From the NCBI GenBank assembly GCA_958298945.1, contig OY282610.1, positions 64,911,088-64,975,087 on the forward strand: a stretch of DNA of 64,000 nucleotides, in the 5' to 3' direction. The translations under genes were made by a program, and so were the position numbers. Below are positions 45,966 to 55,400 of the stretch, piece after piece. A model generated the notes under the pieces. The model saw nothing but the letters and a program-made list of their open reading frames with translations, had not been told where the DNA came from and ran no database searches. The DNA comes from Atherix ibis. Lineage: Eukaryota; Arthropoda; Insecta; Diptera; Athericidae. Positions within the stretch are counted from its first letter, which is position 1, and every line of letters begins with the position of its first letter.

Positions 45966-47209
45966 TACCAAGTGTATAAGCTTAAATCCGTTGTTTGTTC
46001 ATAGATGGCGTTAATGAGCGTATTAAGCTACCATGGACACGCCATACTTTTTTTTATGAGTTTGACATCTGTCAACATTAATCAGTGCACATTATCAGCA
46101 ATTTCGTACAACAACATACATTTTTCCTTTGGTATTCAAGTCTAGTTTTGTGCCAGAGAAAGAGCATATGCGGGAAGCTCTGATGTTCTGCTTCAATTTG
46201 AAGGAATCGGCTGCCGAATCGCATCGAATACTTATGGAGGCCTATGGTGACAGTGCTTTGTCGAAAACAACCTGCCGAGATTGGTTTCGTCGGTTCAAAG
46301 ACAGCAATTTCGACTTGTGGGACAAGAAGCGTGAAAATCGGCCTAGGAAGGCTGAGGACCATCAATTGCAGGTTCTTTTGGATGAAGACGATATCCAATC
46401 GAGGAGCAATTGAGTGTTACTAAACCAGCCATTTTCAAACGTCTGCGTGCCATGGGGAAGATTGAAAAGATCGGAAAATGGGTGCCGCATGAATTGAACG
46501 ATAGGCATATGAAGCGACGCCAAAACACATGCGAAATCTTGCTCGCCAGACAAAAAAGAAAGTCGTTCCTGCATCGGATTGTGACATGCGATGAAAAGTG
46601 GATATATAGTATTGCCAGAATCCTAAACGCAATAAATCGTTGGTTGATCCAGGTCAACCATCAACATCTTCCCTAAGACCAAATCGCTTCGGACGGAAGA
46701 TGATGCTGTGCGGTGGGATCGGCAGGGTATCGTCTACTATGTGATGTTGAAACCTGGTAAAACTGTCAATGCCCACCGGTACCACCAACAACTGATCAAA
46801 TTGCACTGTGTTCTGCGTGAAAAAAGAACGGATTATCAACAAAGACATGACTACGTACCATCGCACAAGTCAAAAATTGTCCGAAACTACTTGGAGACAC
46901 TCAACTGGGAGGTGCTATCCTACCCCGCTTATTCACGAGACTACCACCTGTTTTCGTCGATGGACCACGCGCTCGCTGAGCAGCACTTCGATTCTTACGG
47001 AAACGTCCGAAAATGGCTTGATGAGTGGTTTGCCTCGAAGAAATTTTTTCGCCATGGTATTTAAAAATTGCCCGAGAGATGGGAAAAATGTGTAGCTAGC
47101 GAGGGCACTCGTACACAGTACTTACTTTGAATAAATTTGTTTTTGCTTTCTATGAAAAAACATGTTTTTTTGACTAAAAAACAGCTGATTTAAGCTTATA
47201 AACCTGGTA
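45966..47209 (+). mobile_element. Family I mariner-like element I1, near full length
   Basis: The left end is TACCAAGTGTATAAGCTTAA, the right reversed TACCAGGTTTATAAGCTTAA; TA flanks each side (45964-45965, 47210-47211). It is about 1244 bp. A second copy in opposite orientation lies at 53360-54500. Confidence 0.85.
46132..47110 (+). pseudogene. Family I mariner transposase (I1)
   Basis: The HTH half reads FVPEKEHMREALMFCFNLKE, SHRILMEAYGDSALSKTTCR and DWFRRFKDSNFDLWDKKREN. After a frameshift near 46400 come LSVTKPAIFKRLRAMGKIEK and KWVPHELNDRHMKRRQ, then RIVTCDEKW (first Asp). Another frame change follows, then RWDRQGIVYYVMLKPGKTVN. The second site reads RHDYVPSHKS (Asp kept, DNA changed to DYV). 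The third reads YPAYSRDYHLF: a 15-bp deletion removes the PDLAPS-like residues, so the spacing drops from 34 to 29 residues. Confidence 0.88.
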
Positions 47210-47240
47210 TACCAGCTTATCATCCCAGTGATGGCAAATG

Positions 47241-47277
47241 GCTAATAAGGGAAAAAGTAGATATCCGAAAGTGGATG
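47241..47277 (+). repeat. Dispersed repeat copy 2 (AAAGTAGATATCCGA block)
   Basis: Matches 2862-2899 in the same orientation: GCTAATAAGGGAAAAAGTAG then ATATCCGAAAGTGGAT. Just beyond, TTTTGCAGATACAATTCATA (about 47299) recurs as TTTTGCAGATGCAATTCATA (about 47468). Confidence 0.6.
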
Positions 47278-47449
47278 CACAATGCCATCATGTGAAAGTT
47301 TTGCAGATACAATTCATATTATGCTACTCAATATAAAAGTGGCGAAAAATATATGTGGAGTAAAGCAAGAGGAAAAATAATTAGAGAATTAAATAAATAT
47401 GAGCTATAAATAAGGGAATAATTTATAACTAGCGAAAAACACAAGAGGT

Positions 47450-47830
47450 TCATTGACTGGATGTGATTTTGCAGATGCAATTCATACGATTCCCCCAATA
47501 GCGGCATGGTGTATGGTACAAAAAGCCTAACAGTGCATTAGGGGTGCGAAACCTGACATTCTGGTAGTCGTTCCTACGGGAACATGAAAGGAAAATTGCT
47601 CCAAATTCAGAGTAATCTGTTTTAAATGAACTCGTGGTTAGAGCCCCCCATTCTTCACCGGACCAATTTGACATTGTCAAGACCCTAAGCACCGCCAAGA
47701 ATGGGCTCTGAATATTCGTGTAGGCTTTGAGGTGGCTGTAGGTTTTAAATGTGAAGCAGTCAGCCAGGGCGCAGTCTGAGGTGCAGACGTTGGAAAGTTT
47801 TTTCCGCTTTCCAATAAGTTCCATCGATTT
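47450..47830 (-). pseudogene. Possible non-LTR RT C-terminal remnant
   Basis: The minus strand has a 124-codon frame. In it, LAVLRVLTMSNWSGEEWGAL, TTSSFKTDYSEFGAIFLSCS and VRFRTPNALLGF resemble the post-RT region of RNase H-bearing LINEs (LKVLSHxxWGADRTxLLxxY, LDYGxIVYGSA, GAFRTSPVxSL). The resemblance is by eye and weak. The segment is GC-richer than its flanks, as are other LINE pieces here. Confidence 0.4.
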
Positions 47831-47949
47831 TCCTATTTTATTCCATACAAATGCTTAGCTTAACCGCGAGGGTAAAAATGTCCATCTCTGTGCCCACACA
47901 GAAGCGGTTATGCAAGGAGGATATGACTAATAGGCTTAAGTATCTCTTA

Positions 47950-48388
47950 GAACAAACCAGGTAAAGCGTACGTAGGATAACGTTTCTCGGACCTCCAGCA
48001 ATCTTTTGTGCTACCGAAAATATTATACACGTGATTAGGAATATGGCGGACTGATAAAGTTGAACGCAAAATTTGATGACACCTTACTGTTCCAAATTTG
48101 TTTTTCAATTTTTCGTAATGCACTTCAAAAGTTTTTCTAGAAGTCAAAGCAATTGGCGGTATCGTCTGTTTAGTTCTATTTTTGTAAATCTTGTGTGTGG
48201 ATATCATGTCAAAAGTTGGTTCCGAAATACAGTGTGTTGTATTATGGTGTTCCTATTAAAATATATGACAGGACGTAGTTTACGGCAGATAGAAAAAGTT
48301 AACTGGACACATTTGCGTTCGTTCTTTTTGGCTTGCCAGTTAGTAGATCAGTTCTGAATGATTTGGATTTTGGTTTGGAAAATTTCAC
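47950..48388 (-). pseudogene. Jockey-type LINE fragment
   Basis: Reverse-complemented, 48360-48090 follows the LINE at 32275-32550 nearly base for base. It runs from the QNxFTKWRxKVNERK codons through the MISTHKIYKNRTKQTIPPIA frame, which corresponds to WNPHTRLKRxELxRRYxxLL. Further on GSTKD (about 48000) matches the LWGSTKPSN motif. It is truncated at both ends; the 5' end abuts the LTR-like fragment near 48388. Confidence 0.7.
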
Positions 48389-48860
48389 CAGCATATTATG
48401 TTTTCAGTGTTGCCAAATTTAGAGAGTGTTGAGTGGTGGGAAAGAACTAAAAAAAATTTTTTTTTCTATTTTATTGCGAACGTGAAGTTCTAGAGGCATG
48501 GACTTGATGATTAACCCGATCGCACAGAAGATGAGAAAGTAACATGGCATGCTTGTGGGCTAGCATTGCGGGATTGTATGGAGGGTTCTTCAACGTGTCA
48601 CTATGGTCTTCGCAACCATATATAACAAAAAAATTATGCATGCCGAGGATATTTATACAGGAGACGCCAAGGTGTTAATTTCTCCAGAGGAAAAGGAGGT
48701 AGACTTGGGAAGTAAAATGGTCAAAATAAAATGTAGAACCAAAATTAATGAGAAGAAGGAAAAATTAGATGTGATAAGGATTGAGGAGAGAGATCCATTT
48801 TCGAAGGAGTCTAGGTGTTATTTATTCCTTTCTGGCCATTCCCAAAACCGCCCTTGGCAC
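48389..48860 (-). repeat. LTR fragment, inverted relative of 52560-52985
   Basis: The reverse complement matches the 3' half of the LTR at 52073-52985. Shared blocks include GAAGACCATAGTGACACGTT, the TATAAATA..CGGCATG region, CACCACNCAACA and the poly-pyrimidine to A-rich stretch. The 5' half of the LTR is not found and its 3' end is replaced by LINE sequence. A run of 13 G lies just beyond at 48908-48920. Confidence 0.75.
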
Positions 48861-48984
48861 TACACTGGACCGTCATAGTGTTGGAAGTGCATTTTTTGGC
48901 GAGCTCAGGGGGGGGGGGGGCGATCATTAATCAGAACCGGACGAGTTGTAAAACAAAATTAATTAATTCATGCTTAGTAATATC

Positions 48985-50147
48985 GTTTTTCCCCAACAGA
49001 GGATTTAATTGTATTTTTTCACAACCAACTTTACACTTAAGCCGCATAATAATATGTATTTTGACAGCTGACATAGCAAGGCTTGCTGAACAATAGCTTT
49101 GGTTGATTCTAAACACTAGCTTTGGTTGATACCCTTTTAAATATGGAAAGTGAAAAACAGCATTTTCGCAATATTTTACTTTTTTTAATATATTTTAGAA
49201 AAGATAAAAATGCTGTTCGAACTCGAAAAAAATTATCCGATGTATTAAGTGAGCGCCAGTGCCAAAACTGGTTTGCAAAATTTAGATCCGGCAATTTTGA
49301 TCTCGCAGATGCATCACGTTCTGGAAGGCCAGTTGAAGCTGATGAAGACACAATAAAGGCATTAATTGATGCAAACCGGCTAATAACAACTCCCAAATTA
49401 TTTGAAAGCTCAACATATGGGTTCATCATCTTCTTACGGAAAAAATTGGTGCCGTCGCATTGACGTTTGTGATTGGCACCAGAAACGTCAAGAAAAAGAT
49501 CCATTTTTGAACCGTATCATCACTAGGGATGAGAAATGGGTTGTCTACAACAATGTTAAGCACAAAAGATCCTGAAGTAGAAAGGATTAACCGGCGCAAA
49601 GCACTTCGAAAGCCAATATTCATCCAGAAAAAGGTTATGCTATCTGTTTGGTGGGATTTCTAAGGAATCGTTTATTTTGAGCTTCTACCGAGCAACACAA
49701 CGATCAATTCTGAAGTGTACTATCATCAATTGGACAAATTGATTGATTTACTTAAATAAAATATGCCAGAATTAGTCAATAGGAAAGTTATAATGTTCCA
49801 ACAGGATAGTTCGAAACCACATATAAGTTTGATCACTCGGCAAAAGCTTTTAGAGCTTGGATGGGATATACTGCCACACGATTATCATTTGTTCCGGTGT
49901 CTACAAAATATTTTAGACGGTTAAACGTTTAATTCAAGTGAGGATGTCAAAAATCACTTGGATCAGTTTTTTGCCAGCAAAGAACAAAAAATTTTATGAT
50001 CGTGAGAATCATGATATTGCCAGAAAGATGACAAAGGATATCGGATCAGACTGGACAATATTTAATTGGAAAAAATATTAATTCACTATAAGAAAATCGT
50101 CTTTCATTTCTATTAAAAAAATCGAAATTACTTTCCGAACAACCCAA
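48985..50147 (+). mobile_element. Family E mariner-like element E3, 5' ITR lost
   Basis: The 3' end reads CGAAATTACTTTCCGAACAA then CCCAA before TA (50148-50149). The 5' side begins within the subterminal TCGTTTTTCCCCAACAGAGG sequence, so the terminal ITR is missing. The 5' untranslated block CACAACCAACTTTACACTTA matches E1 and E2. Confidence 0.85.
49143..50065 (+). pseudogene. Family E mariner transposase (E3)
   Basis: The ATG at 49143 starts MESEKQHFRNILLF; the HTH half reads QCQNWFAKFRSGNFDLADAS, SGRPVEADEDTIKALIDANR. It then breaks near 49400, where the second HTH is missing. RIITRDEKWVVYNNVK keeps the first Asp, QQDSSKPHISLITRQKLLEL-like sequence the second. A deletion of about 31 bp between CTGCCACAC and GATTATCATTTG removes the PYSPNLAPS codons. 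Confidence 0.85.
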
Positions 50148-50381
50148 TACTTAAAAATTAATAAAAGTTCCTTTTTATTCTTTCTTTTCATTATTTTTTT
50201 GTTTTTATAAAAATCCAAATCATAGCAAGAAATTATTCTATTCTTTATAATTTTCACATTTAGTGATTTTTTTAAAATTCTAGGTCCTTTAAAAAAATCA
50301 GTGGAATTTAAAAGGTATATTATATACGTATATAAGCTTCCGTATAAAATCTAGTTAAATTTGATTATCATTTGATATTAC

Positions 50382-51564
50382 CTTAGATTAAAGAAGTACT
50401 GGATAGGCCTCTACACAAAAATTCTGTCCAAATTTTGTTGGCAATACATTCATAGAACGCACCAACATGCAATACAACAGAAACGGCGTAAATCATTGGG
50501 GGCCAATTTTAGAGTTCAGTATGCGATTGAAGCGGTTCGTTTAAAACCATTTTTCATGCGTGATATCATTTACACATAAACGCATGCGTAAAGAAGCAGA
50601 TTTTTTAATATTGCGGGTCTTGTTTGATGGAATTAGTTTTGTAAATATGCAATAAAACACAGTATTCTATTTTTAAATATTTATTTATTTATTATGTATT
50701 TTCATTTTATTTATTTCACTGTATATTATTTATTAAAACAGAATTTTTAAAGTGGGAAATAGTATATAAAAATATGAATTGTAAGTTATTTGATTATATG
50801 AAAGCAATTATGTGCACAATAAGATGTTAATCGTATACAACATTAAAGGAAATGCTTTAAAACTAAATTACAATATAAAAAAATTAATGTACTTAAATAA
50901 TTAATAACTTATATTCTAAAAAAAAAATGAAAACAATATTATTTAGTAAATGCATTATAATATGGTCTAATAGAGCAATCAAAACAAATTTATTTAAATA
51001 ATAAGCTTACCGAAGAATAAACTTTATTTATTATAACACAATGAAAACAGCAATGGAAAATAGACAGAAAAATTCGGTCCCTTAAACTTTCTTACACACA
51101 CTTTATATACACCGGCACTGTACTATTTTATGGTTAACATTGAACTGTCAGCATCGGATTCACAAATGACAAAGCTATCCCTTAAGTCTCCCCTTTCATG
51201 GAGAATTAAAGTTTAAAAACTCTCCGCAAGTCTACAAAATTGAGGCGCTTTATATTTGAATGATATTTACAAAATGAATAATAAACCTAAAATAGAATTC
51301 CATTTCGTATAAAAAGATTGTACAAAAAATAAAAATGACCTATCGTTGTATTTAAATTGTATTTTTGTTTCCAGTAAGTGAATTAAAATAAATATAAATT
51401 ATGCTTTTGCAATTAAATAAATTTCCATTACGACACATAGATGGCAATGGGTGTCATGTCTACATAAAAAATTTTTGACAGTCATATCCCCCTAGTAAAA
51501 ATTTGTACACAAAATTGCATATACATATACGGTAAGGGCCTATCCAGGTATTCTTTAATCTAAG
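50382..51564. mobile_element. Non-autonomous DNA transposon, 8-bp TSD
   Basis: The exact duplication GATATTAC flanks the element (50374-50381 and 51565-51572). The terminal inverted repeats are about 28 bp: the left CTTAGATTAAAGAAGTACTG then GATAGGCC; the right reversed CTTAGATTAAAGAATACCTG then GATAGGCC. It is 1183 bp with no open frame of note. 8-bp target duplications are typical of hAT and P elements and mariners make only TA, so this is a different superfamily from every other DNA element in the window. The TIR start does not match a hAT consensus that I know. Confidence 0.85.
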
Positions 51565-51572
51565 GATATTAC

Positions 51573-52072
51573 CGTTTAAAATTGTGCTGAATACATTTTT
51601 TATTTAAAATTGGTTTTAGAATAAAAAGAAGCCTTTTAAAATCATTAAAATTGATATATTTTAAAAATTGTTTGGTTCCTATTCGGTTTTTTTACTCCTA
51701 TTGAGTATTACGTCGAGATCAGAAAAGAAAATCAAATTTCATAACTTAATTACTACACATATAGTCAGTATAAATCTATTATTATATCAATAGGAGTAAA
51801 ATTCATGTACACAAGAAAAATAAAACTGCTCAGCTGACTCTTTTGGTCCGTCGGCCTACTACTTCTTAACTCTTCAGTCCTGCTTCTCATTTTAGTGTTT
51901 TCTCGTCTCGGTTTTCTTCCGGTTCCTTCCATCTGTTCAATTGTTTTTCTCTTCTGCGCATTTTTTGCCGCTCTTTTTTTTTCAATTGTTCTTTTGTAAT
52001 TAACTTCTTTTTATGTTGCTAACAAATTTCAACCCTCCCCAGCACCATTAATTAATTAAATTCTTATGCATT
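51573..52072. other. AT-rich spacer with pyrimidine-rich part
   Basis: 51850-52010 is strongly pyrimidine-biased on the plus strand. No gene or repeat recognised. Confidence 0.4.
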
Positions 52073-52728
52073 TGTTATATTTTATTTTCCTTAATACTAT
52101 TTTTTTTAACACACTTGTTTGATTCTAAAAAGATTCTCTTAAAAGTGTATATTTTTCAAATTGATTATGTTTCGTTTCTGTAATTTTTAATAATTTTTTT
52201 TAAATTTATTCCCTCTTTTGTTATTGTTGAAGAAAATATTTTGCACATTTTCTTTATTGTATATAAATTCTGATTATGTATTTTGATTGATTTTTTTGAT
52301 GGTATTCCTTTTAGCATGGTTTATTGCAATTTATTTTTGGATTAATAATTAATCTAAACACTTTGTATTTTTGTTATAACTTGACTTCAAATTGCATACA
52401 TTGGAGATCTTAAGGATGGCTATAGAAATGTTTAAAAATCTTCAAGTTTGTAATATTTTATTAAAATTTTCCACGAATATGAAAAATTCTTTTAAAACAG
52501 TTGATCCTGGAACAATGCTCTCCCAACAAAAAGTATAAGTGAATACTTTATTAATATAAGAAAAAATTTCATTACAATAATCCCTCGTTTGCAGCCGAAA
52601 AGTTCTGCCCAGACACACCTAATTTTGCATTCGTCCCATCAATTTTTTTCCAACATTTTATCTTGACCATTTCCCTTCCCCAGCCCACCTTATTACTCCC
52701 ATGCAGAAATTTACACCATTCTGTCTCC

Positions 52729-52737
52729 AGTATAAAT
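52729..52737 (+). promoter_or_regulatory. LTR TATA box
   Basis: AGTATAAATA lies about 255 bp before the LTR end and is conserved in the inverted relative (TATAAATA on the minus strand near 48650), consistent with the retrotransposon promoter. Confidence 0.55.
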
Positions 52738-52902
52738 AACGTCGGCATGAATTATTTTTTTTATGCATGGGTGCGAAGACCATAGTGACACGTTGAAGAA
52801 TCTTTCTATAATCCCGCTATGCTAGCCTACAAGCATGCCCTGTCACTCTCTTCTCTTCGGGAGGATCGGATTAATCTAAGACTTCTCTAGATTCACGTTC
52901 AC

Positions 52903-52908
52903 AATAAA
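52903..52908 (+). promoter_or_regulatory. LTR polyadenylation signal
   Basis: AATAAA about 77 bp before the LTR end and downstream of the TATA box, in the position expected for R/U5. Confidence 0.45.
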
Positions 52909-52987
52909 ATAGAAAACAAAAAAAATTTTTCCCACCACCCAACAGCTTGACTATCTTTAAGTTGGATAACATAGAAAATATAACAAA

Positions 52988-53005
52988 TGGCGCCCAACCT
53001 GAGAC
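52988..53005 (+). other. Primer binding site, tRNA-Lys type
   Basis: TGGCGCCCAACCTGAGACCC starts two bases after the LTR. Its first 11 bases equal the complement of the 3' end of the tRNA-Lys used by gypsy-type elements (TGGCGCCCAACGTGGGG); later bases differ. Confidence 0.75.
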
Positions 53006-53356
53006 CCGAAGGATACGTGACTTCTAGTCAACTACTCTCGATACAGCGGAGTGTATTCATAGGGGGACGGTAGAAGCCGCCTTAAGAGTTGTATAATGTT
53101 GACAGTTAAGTTTTTTTGTTGCAAATATTTGATTTTTTCAGGAAAGTAGATACTTTGCCCTTTTGAACATTGAGAAAAATATATCTTGATTATAAAATAG
53201 GATCGGACCAATATTTCAATTTATTAGCATTATTTTTTGTTTGTTTAATTATTTAGTTATAATTATTTATTGTTCATTTGATTAGTCGATCATTATATAA
53301 GCTCCGCAGAAGCTCATCCTAATACAAAATTTCGTAAAGCTATTCAAAATTTATAA
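53006..53356 (+). other. Start of LTR element leader, then AT-rich spacer
   Basis: 53006-53100 is GC-richer and probably the untranslated leader after the primer site. From about 53100 the DNA is AT-rich, without gag or pol coding. Confidence 0.45.
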
Positions 53357-53359
53357 TTA

Positions 53360-54500
53360 CCAGGTATATAAGCTTAAATCCGCTGTTTTTTCATAGAAAG
53401 CAAAAACAAATTTATTCAAATTATTTGCCCTCGCCATCTACACATTTTTCCCATCTCTCAGGCAATTTGTGGATACTACGACAAAAAAATTCCTTTTCTT
53501 TCGAGGCAAACCACTCAACAAGCCATTTTCAGACGTCTTCGTAAGAATCAAAGTGCTGCTCAGCGAGCGCGTGGCCCATCGACGAAAACAGGTGGTCGTC
53601 GAAAGGGAACAGGTCTGGTAAATAAGCGGGGTGGGGTGGCACCTCCCAATTGAGTGGCTCCAAGTAGTTACGGACCATTTTTGGTATGCGATGGTGCGTT
53701 GTCGTGGAGGAAAATCAGCTTGTCACGTCTTTGTTCATAATCCGTCCTTTTTCACGCAGATCACTATGCAATTTGGTCAGTTGTTGGTAGTAGCGGTGGG
53801 CATTGAGCACTATTATCCCATAGTAGACGATACCCTGCTGATCTCACCAAACGCACAGCATCATCTTCCGTCCGAAGCGCTTTGGTCTTGGGGAAGATGT
53901 TGATGGTTGGCCTGGATCAACCCAAGATTTCTTGCATTTAGGATTCTCGAAATATATCCACTTTTGATGGCCTGTCACAATCTGATGCAGAAACGACTTT
54001 CTTTTTTGTCTGGCGAGCAAGATTTCGCATGTGTTTTGGCGTCACTCCATCTGCCTATCGTTCAATTCATGCCAATAGATCCGCGAGCATTTTTTGGGAT
54101 TGGGTATCGTCTTCCACCAAAAGAGCCTGCAGTTGATGGTCCTAAACTTTCCTAAGCCGATTTTCACGTCTTCGAACTGACGAAACCAATCTCGGCAGGT
54201 TGTTTCCGACAAAGCACTGTCACCATAGGCCTCCATAAGTATTCGATGCGGTTCGGAAGCCGATTTATTCAAATTGAAGCAGAAAAGCAGAGCTTCCCGC
54301 ATATGCTCTTTTTCTGGCACAAAACTAGACATGAATACAAAAGAAAAAATGTATGTTGTACGAAATTGCTGAAAATGTGCACTGATTAATGTTGACAGAT
54401 GTCAAACTCATAAATAAAAGTATGGCGTGCCCATGGTAGTTTAATACTCTCCCACACGCCATCTATGACCAAACAGCATATTTAAGTTTATACCCCTGAA
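53360..54500 (-). mobile_element. Family I mariner-like element I2
   Basis: The left end CCAGGTATATAAGCTTAAAT after TA and the right end, reversed TTCAGGGGTATAAACTTA, are diverged ITRs of family I. It has 1141 bp, in opposite orientation to I1 about 6 kb away. Confidence 0.82.
53440..54335 (-). pseudogene. Family I mariner transposase (I2)
   Basis: From about 54335 the minus strand reads MSSFVPEKEHMREALLFCFN, RILMEAYGDSALSETTCRDW and FRQFEDVKIGL, then frameshifts. Later frames give WKTIPNPKKCSRIYWHELND and the catalytic part. There VTGHQKW takes the place of VTCDEKW near 53970, so the first Asp appears to be His. The PAYxPDLFPFDDHLF-like stretch keeps an Asp at the third site. The end is PERWEKCVDGE-like (53440-53460). 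It is more decayed than I1 but lacks I1's 15-bp deletion. Confidence 0.8.
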
Positions 54501-54501
54501 C

Positions 54502-55398
54502 TAAAAATTTTAAAGAAAAATTTACTATGTTACTTACTTCCTTCAAAATTTTGTTTTAAAACTTCCTTATACTAAACTTAAGATGCCATTTTTTGTGTAT
54601 AAAAATTTTGCGAGGAAAGAATAAAACCTTTTTGCCAATTTCCCAAAAATATCCTTTATCTAATTATTAAAAATAATTCACTTTTTAAAAATAGCATAAT
54701 CTATTTGTTTGCTTTTGTAGCATAATTATAATCAATTTATAGTTCAAGCTGTTTCAAAAAATCATTTCCTAGCATTGTTCTTTTTTTGCTATCCTAACAA
54801 TATAACGATTAAATCGGTTGTTGCCCTCAGATTGTTCATATGTGCTTTCGACTAATCCCTTTGAGAACAATACATTTTTGAAAACATTCTCTCCTGCTAC
54901 CTTTGTCTGTAAGCTTTCAGTGGAAAAATGCGCGTTATGCATCCACATTTCATTTTTGGTAATTAAATTGATTGATTAAAATTTTACACTTTCATATGCA
55001 GTTTCGCAGAATAAAGTCATATTTATGTTTTTTGTCAGAGACTGAAATTAAAAATTGAAATAACTAGAATTATACAGTTCAGATAGTTGTCGAAAAGGTA
55101 ATCATAAATTTATTGAACATATAGACAAGAGTGTTTTACTTTTATTGTTGCTTTGCAATGACAAAATTTGCCCGATCACTTTTTGCAAATGAAATCGATT
55201 TTTTGAAAATCTTACATAACACATATAAATATTGTATATAAAACTACAAATAAAATTTTTCAATAAATAACTTAAAAATACTTAATAATATTATAAGAGC
55301 TGTCAAATTCTCTTAAATTATATAAGAAAATTTTACAGTTCTTACAATTTATATTATTGCAAATATAAGATTAAAATTTTAAATGACACACATTTATG
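54502..55398. other. AT-rich spacer, nothing seen
   Basis: No recognised feature. Confidence 0.5.
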
Positions 55399-55400
55399 TA

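Larger units (their letters stand above)
52073..52985 (+). repeat. Long terminal repeat of an LTR retrotransposon
   Basis: It begins TGTTATATTTT and ends AAAATATAACA, an 11-bp perfect inverted pair with the canonical TG..CA termini, and is followed after two bases by a primer binding site. It is 913 bp. A TATA box (52729-52737) and an AATAAA (52903-52908) fit a U3-R-U5 order. Part of it recurs inverted at 48389-48860. No second LTR and no gag-pol coding follow, so this is an LTR plus the start of the internal region. Confidence 0.82.

Noticed and set aside
48603..48878. 91-codon frame rich in Lys and Glu
   Set aside because: It lies antisense on the LTR fragment, and the related LTR copy at 52560-52780 has stops and shifts in the matching frame, so coding is not conserved.
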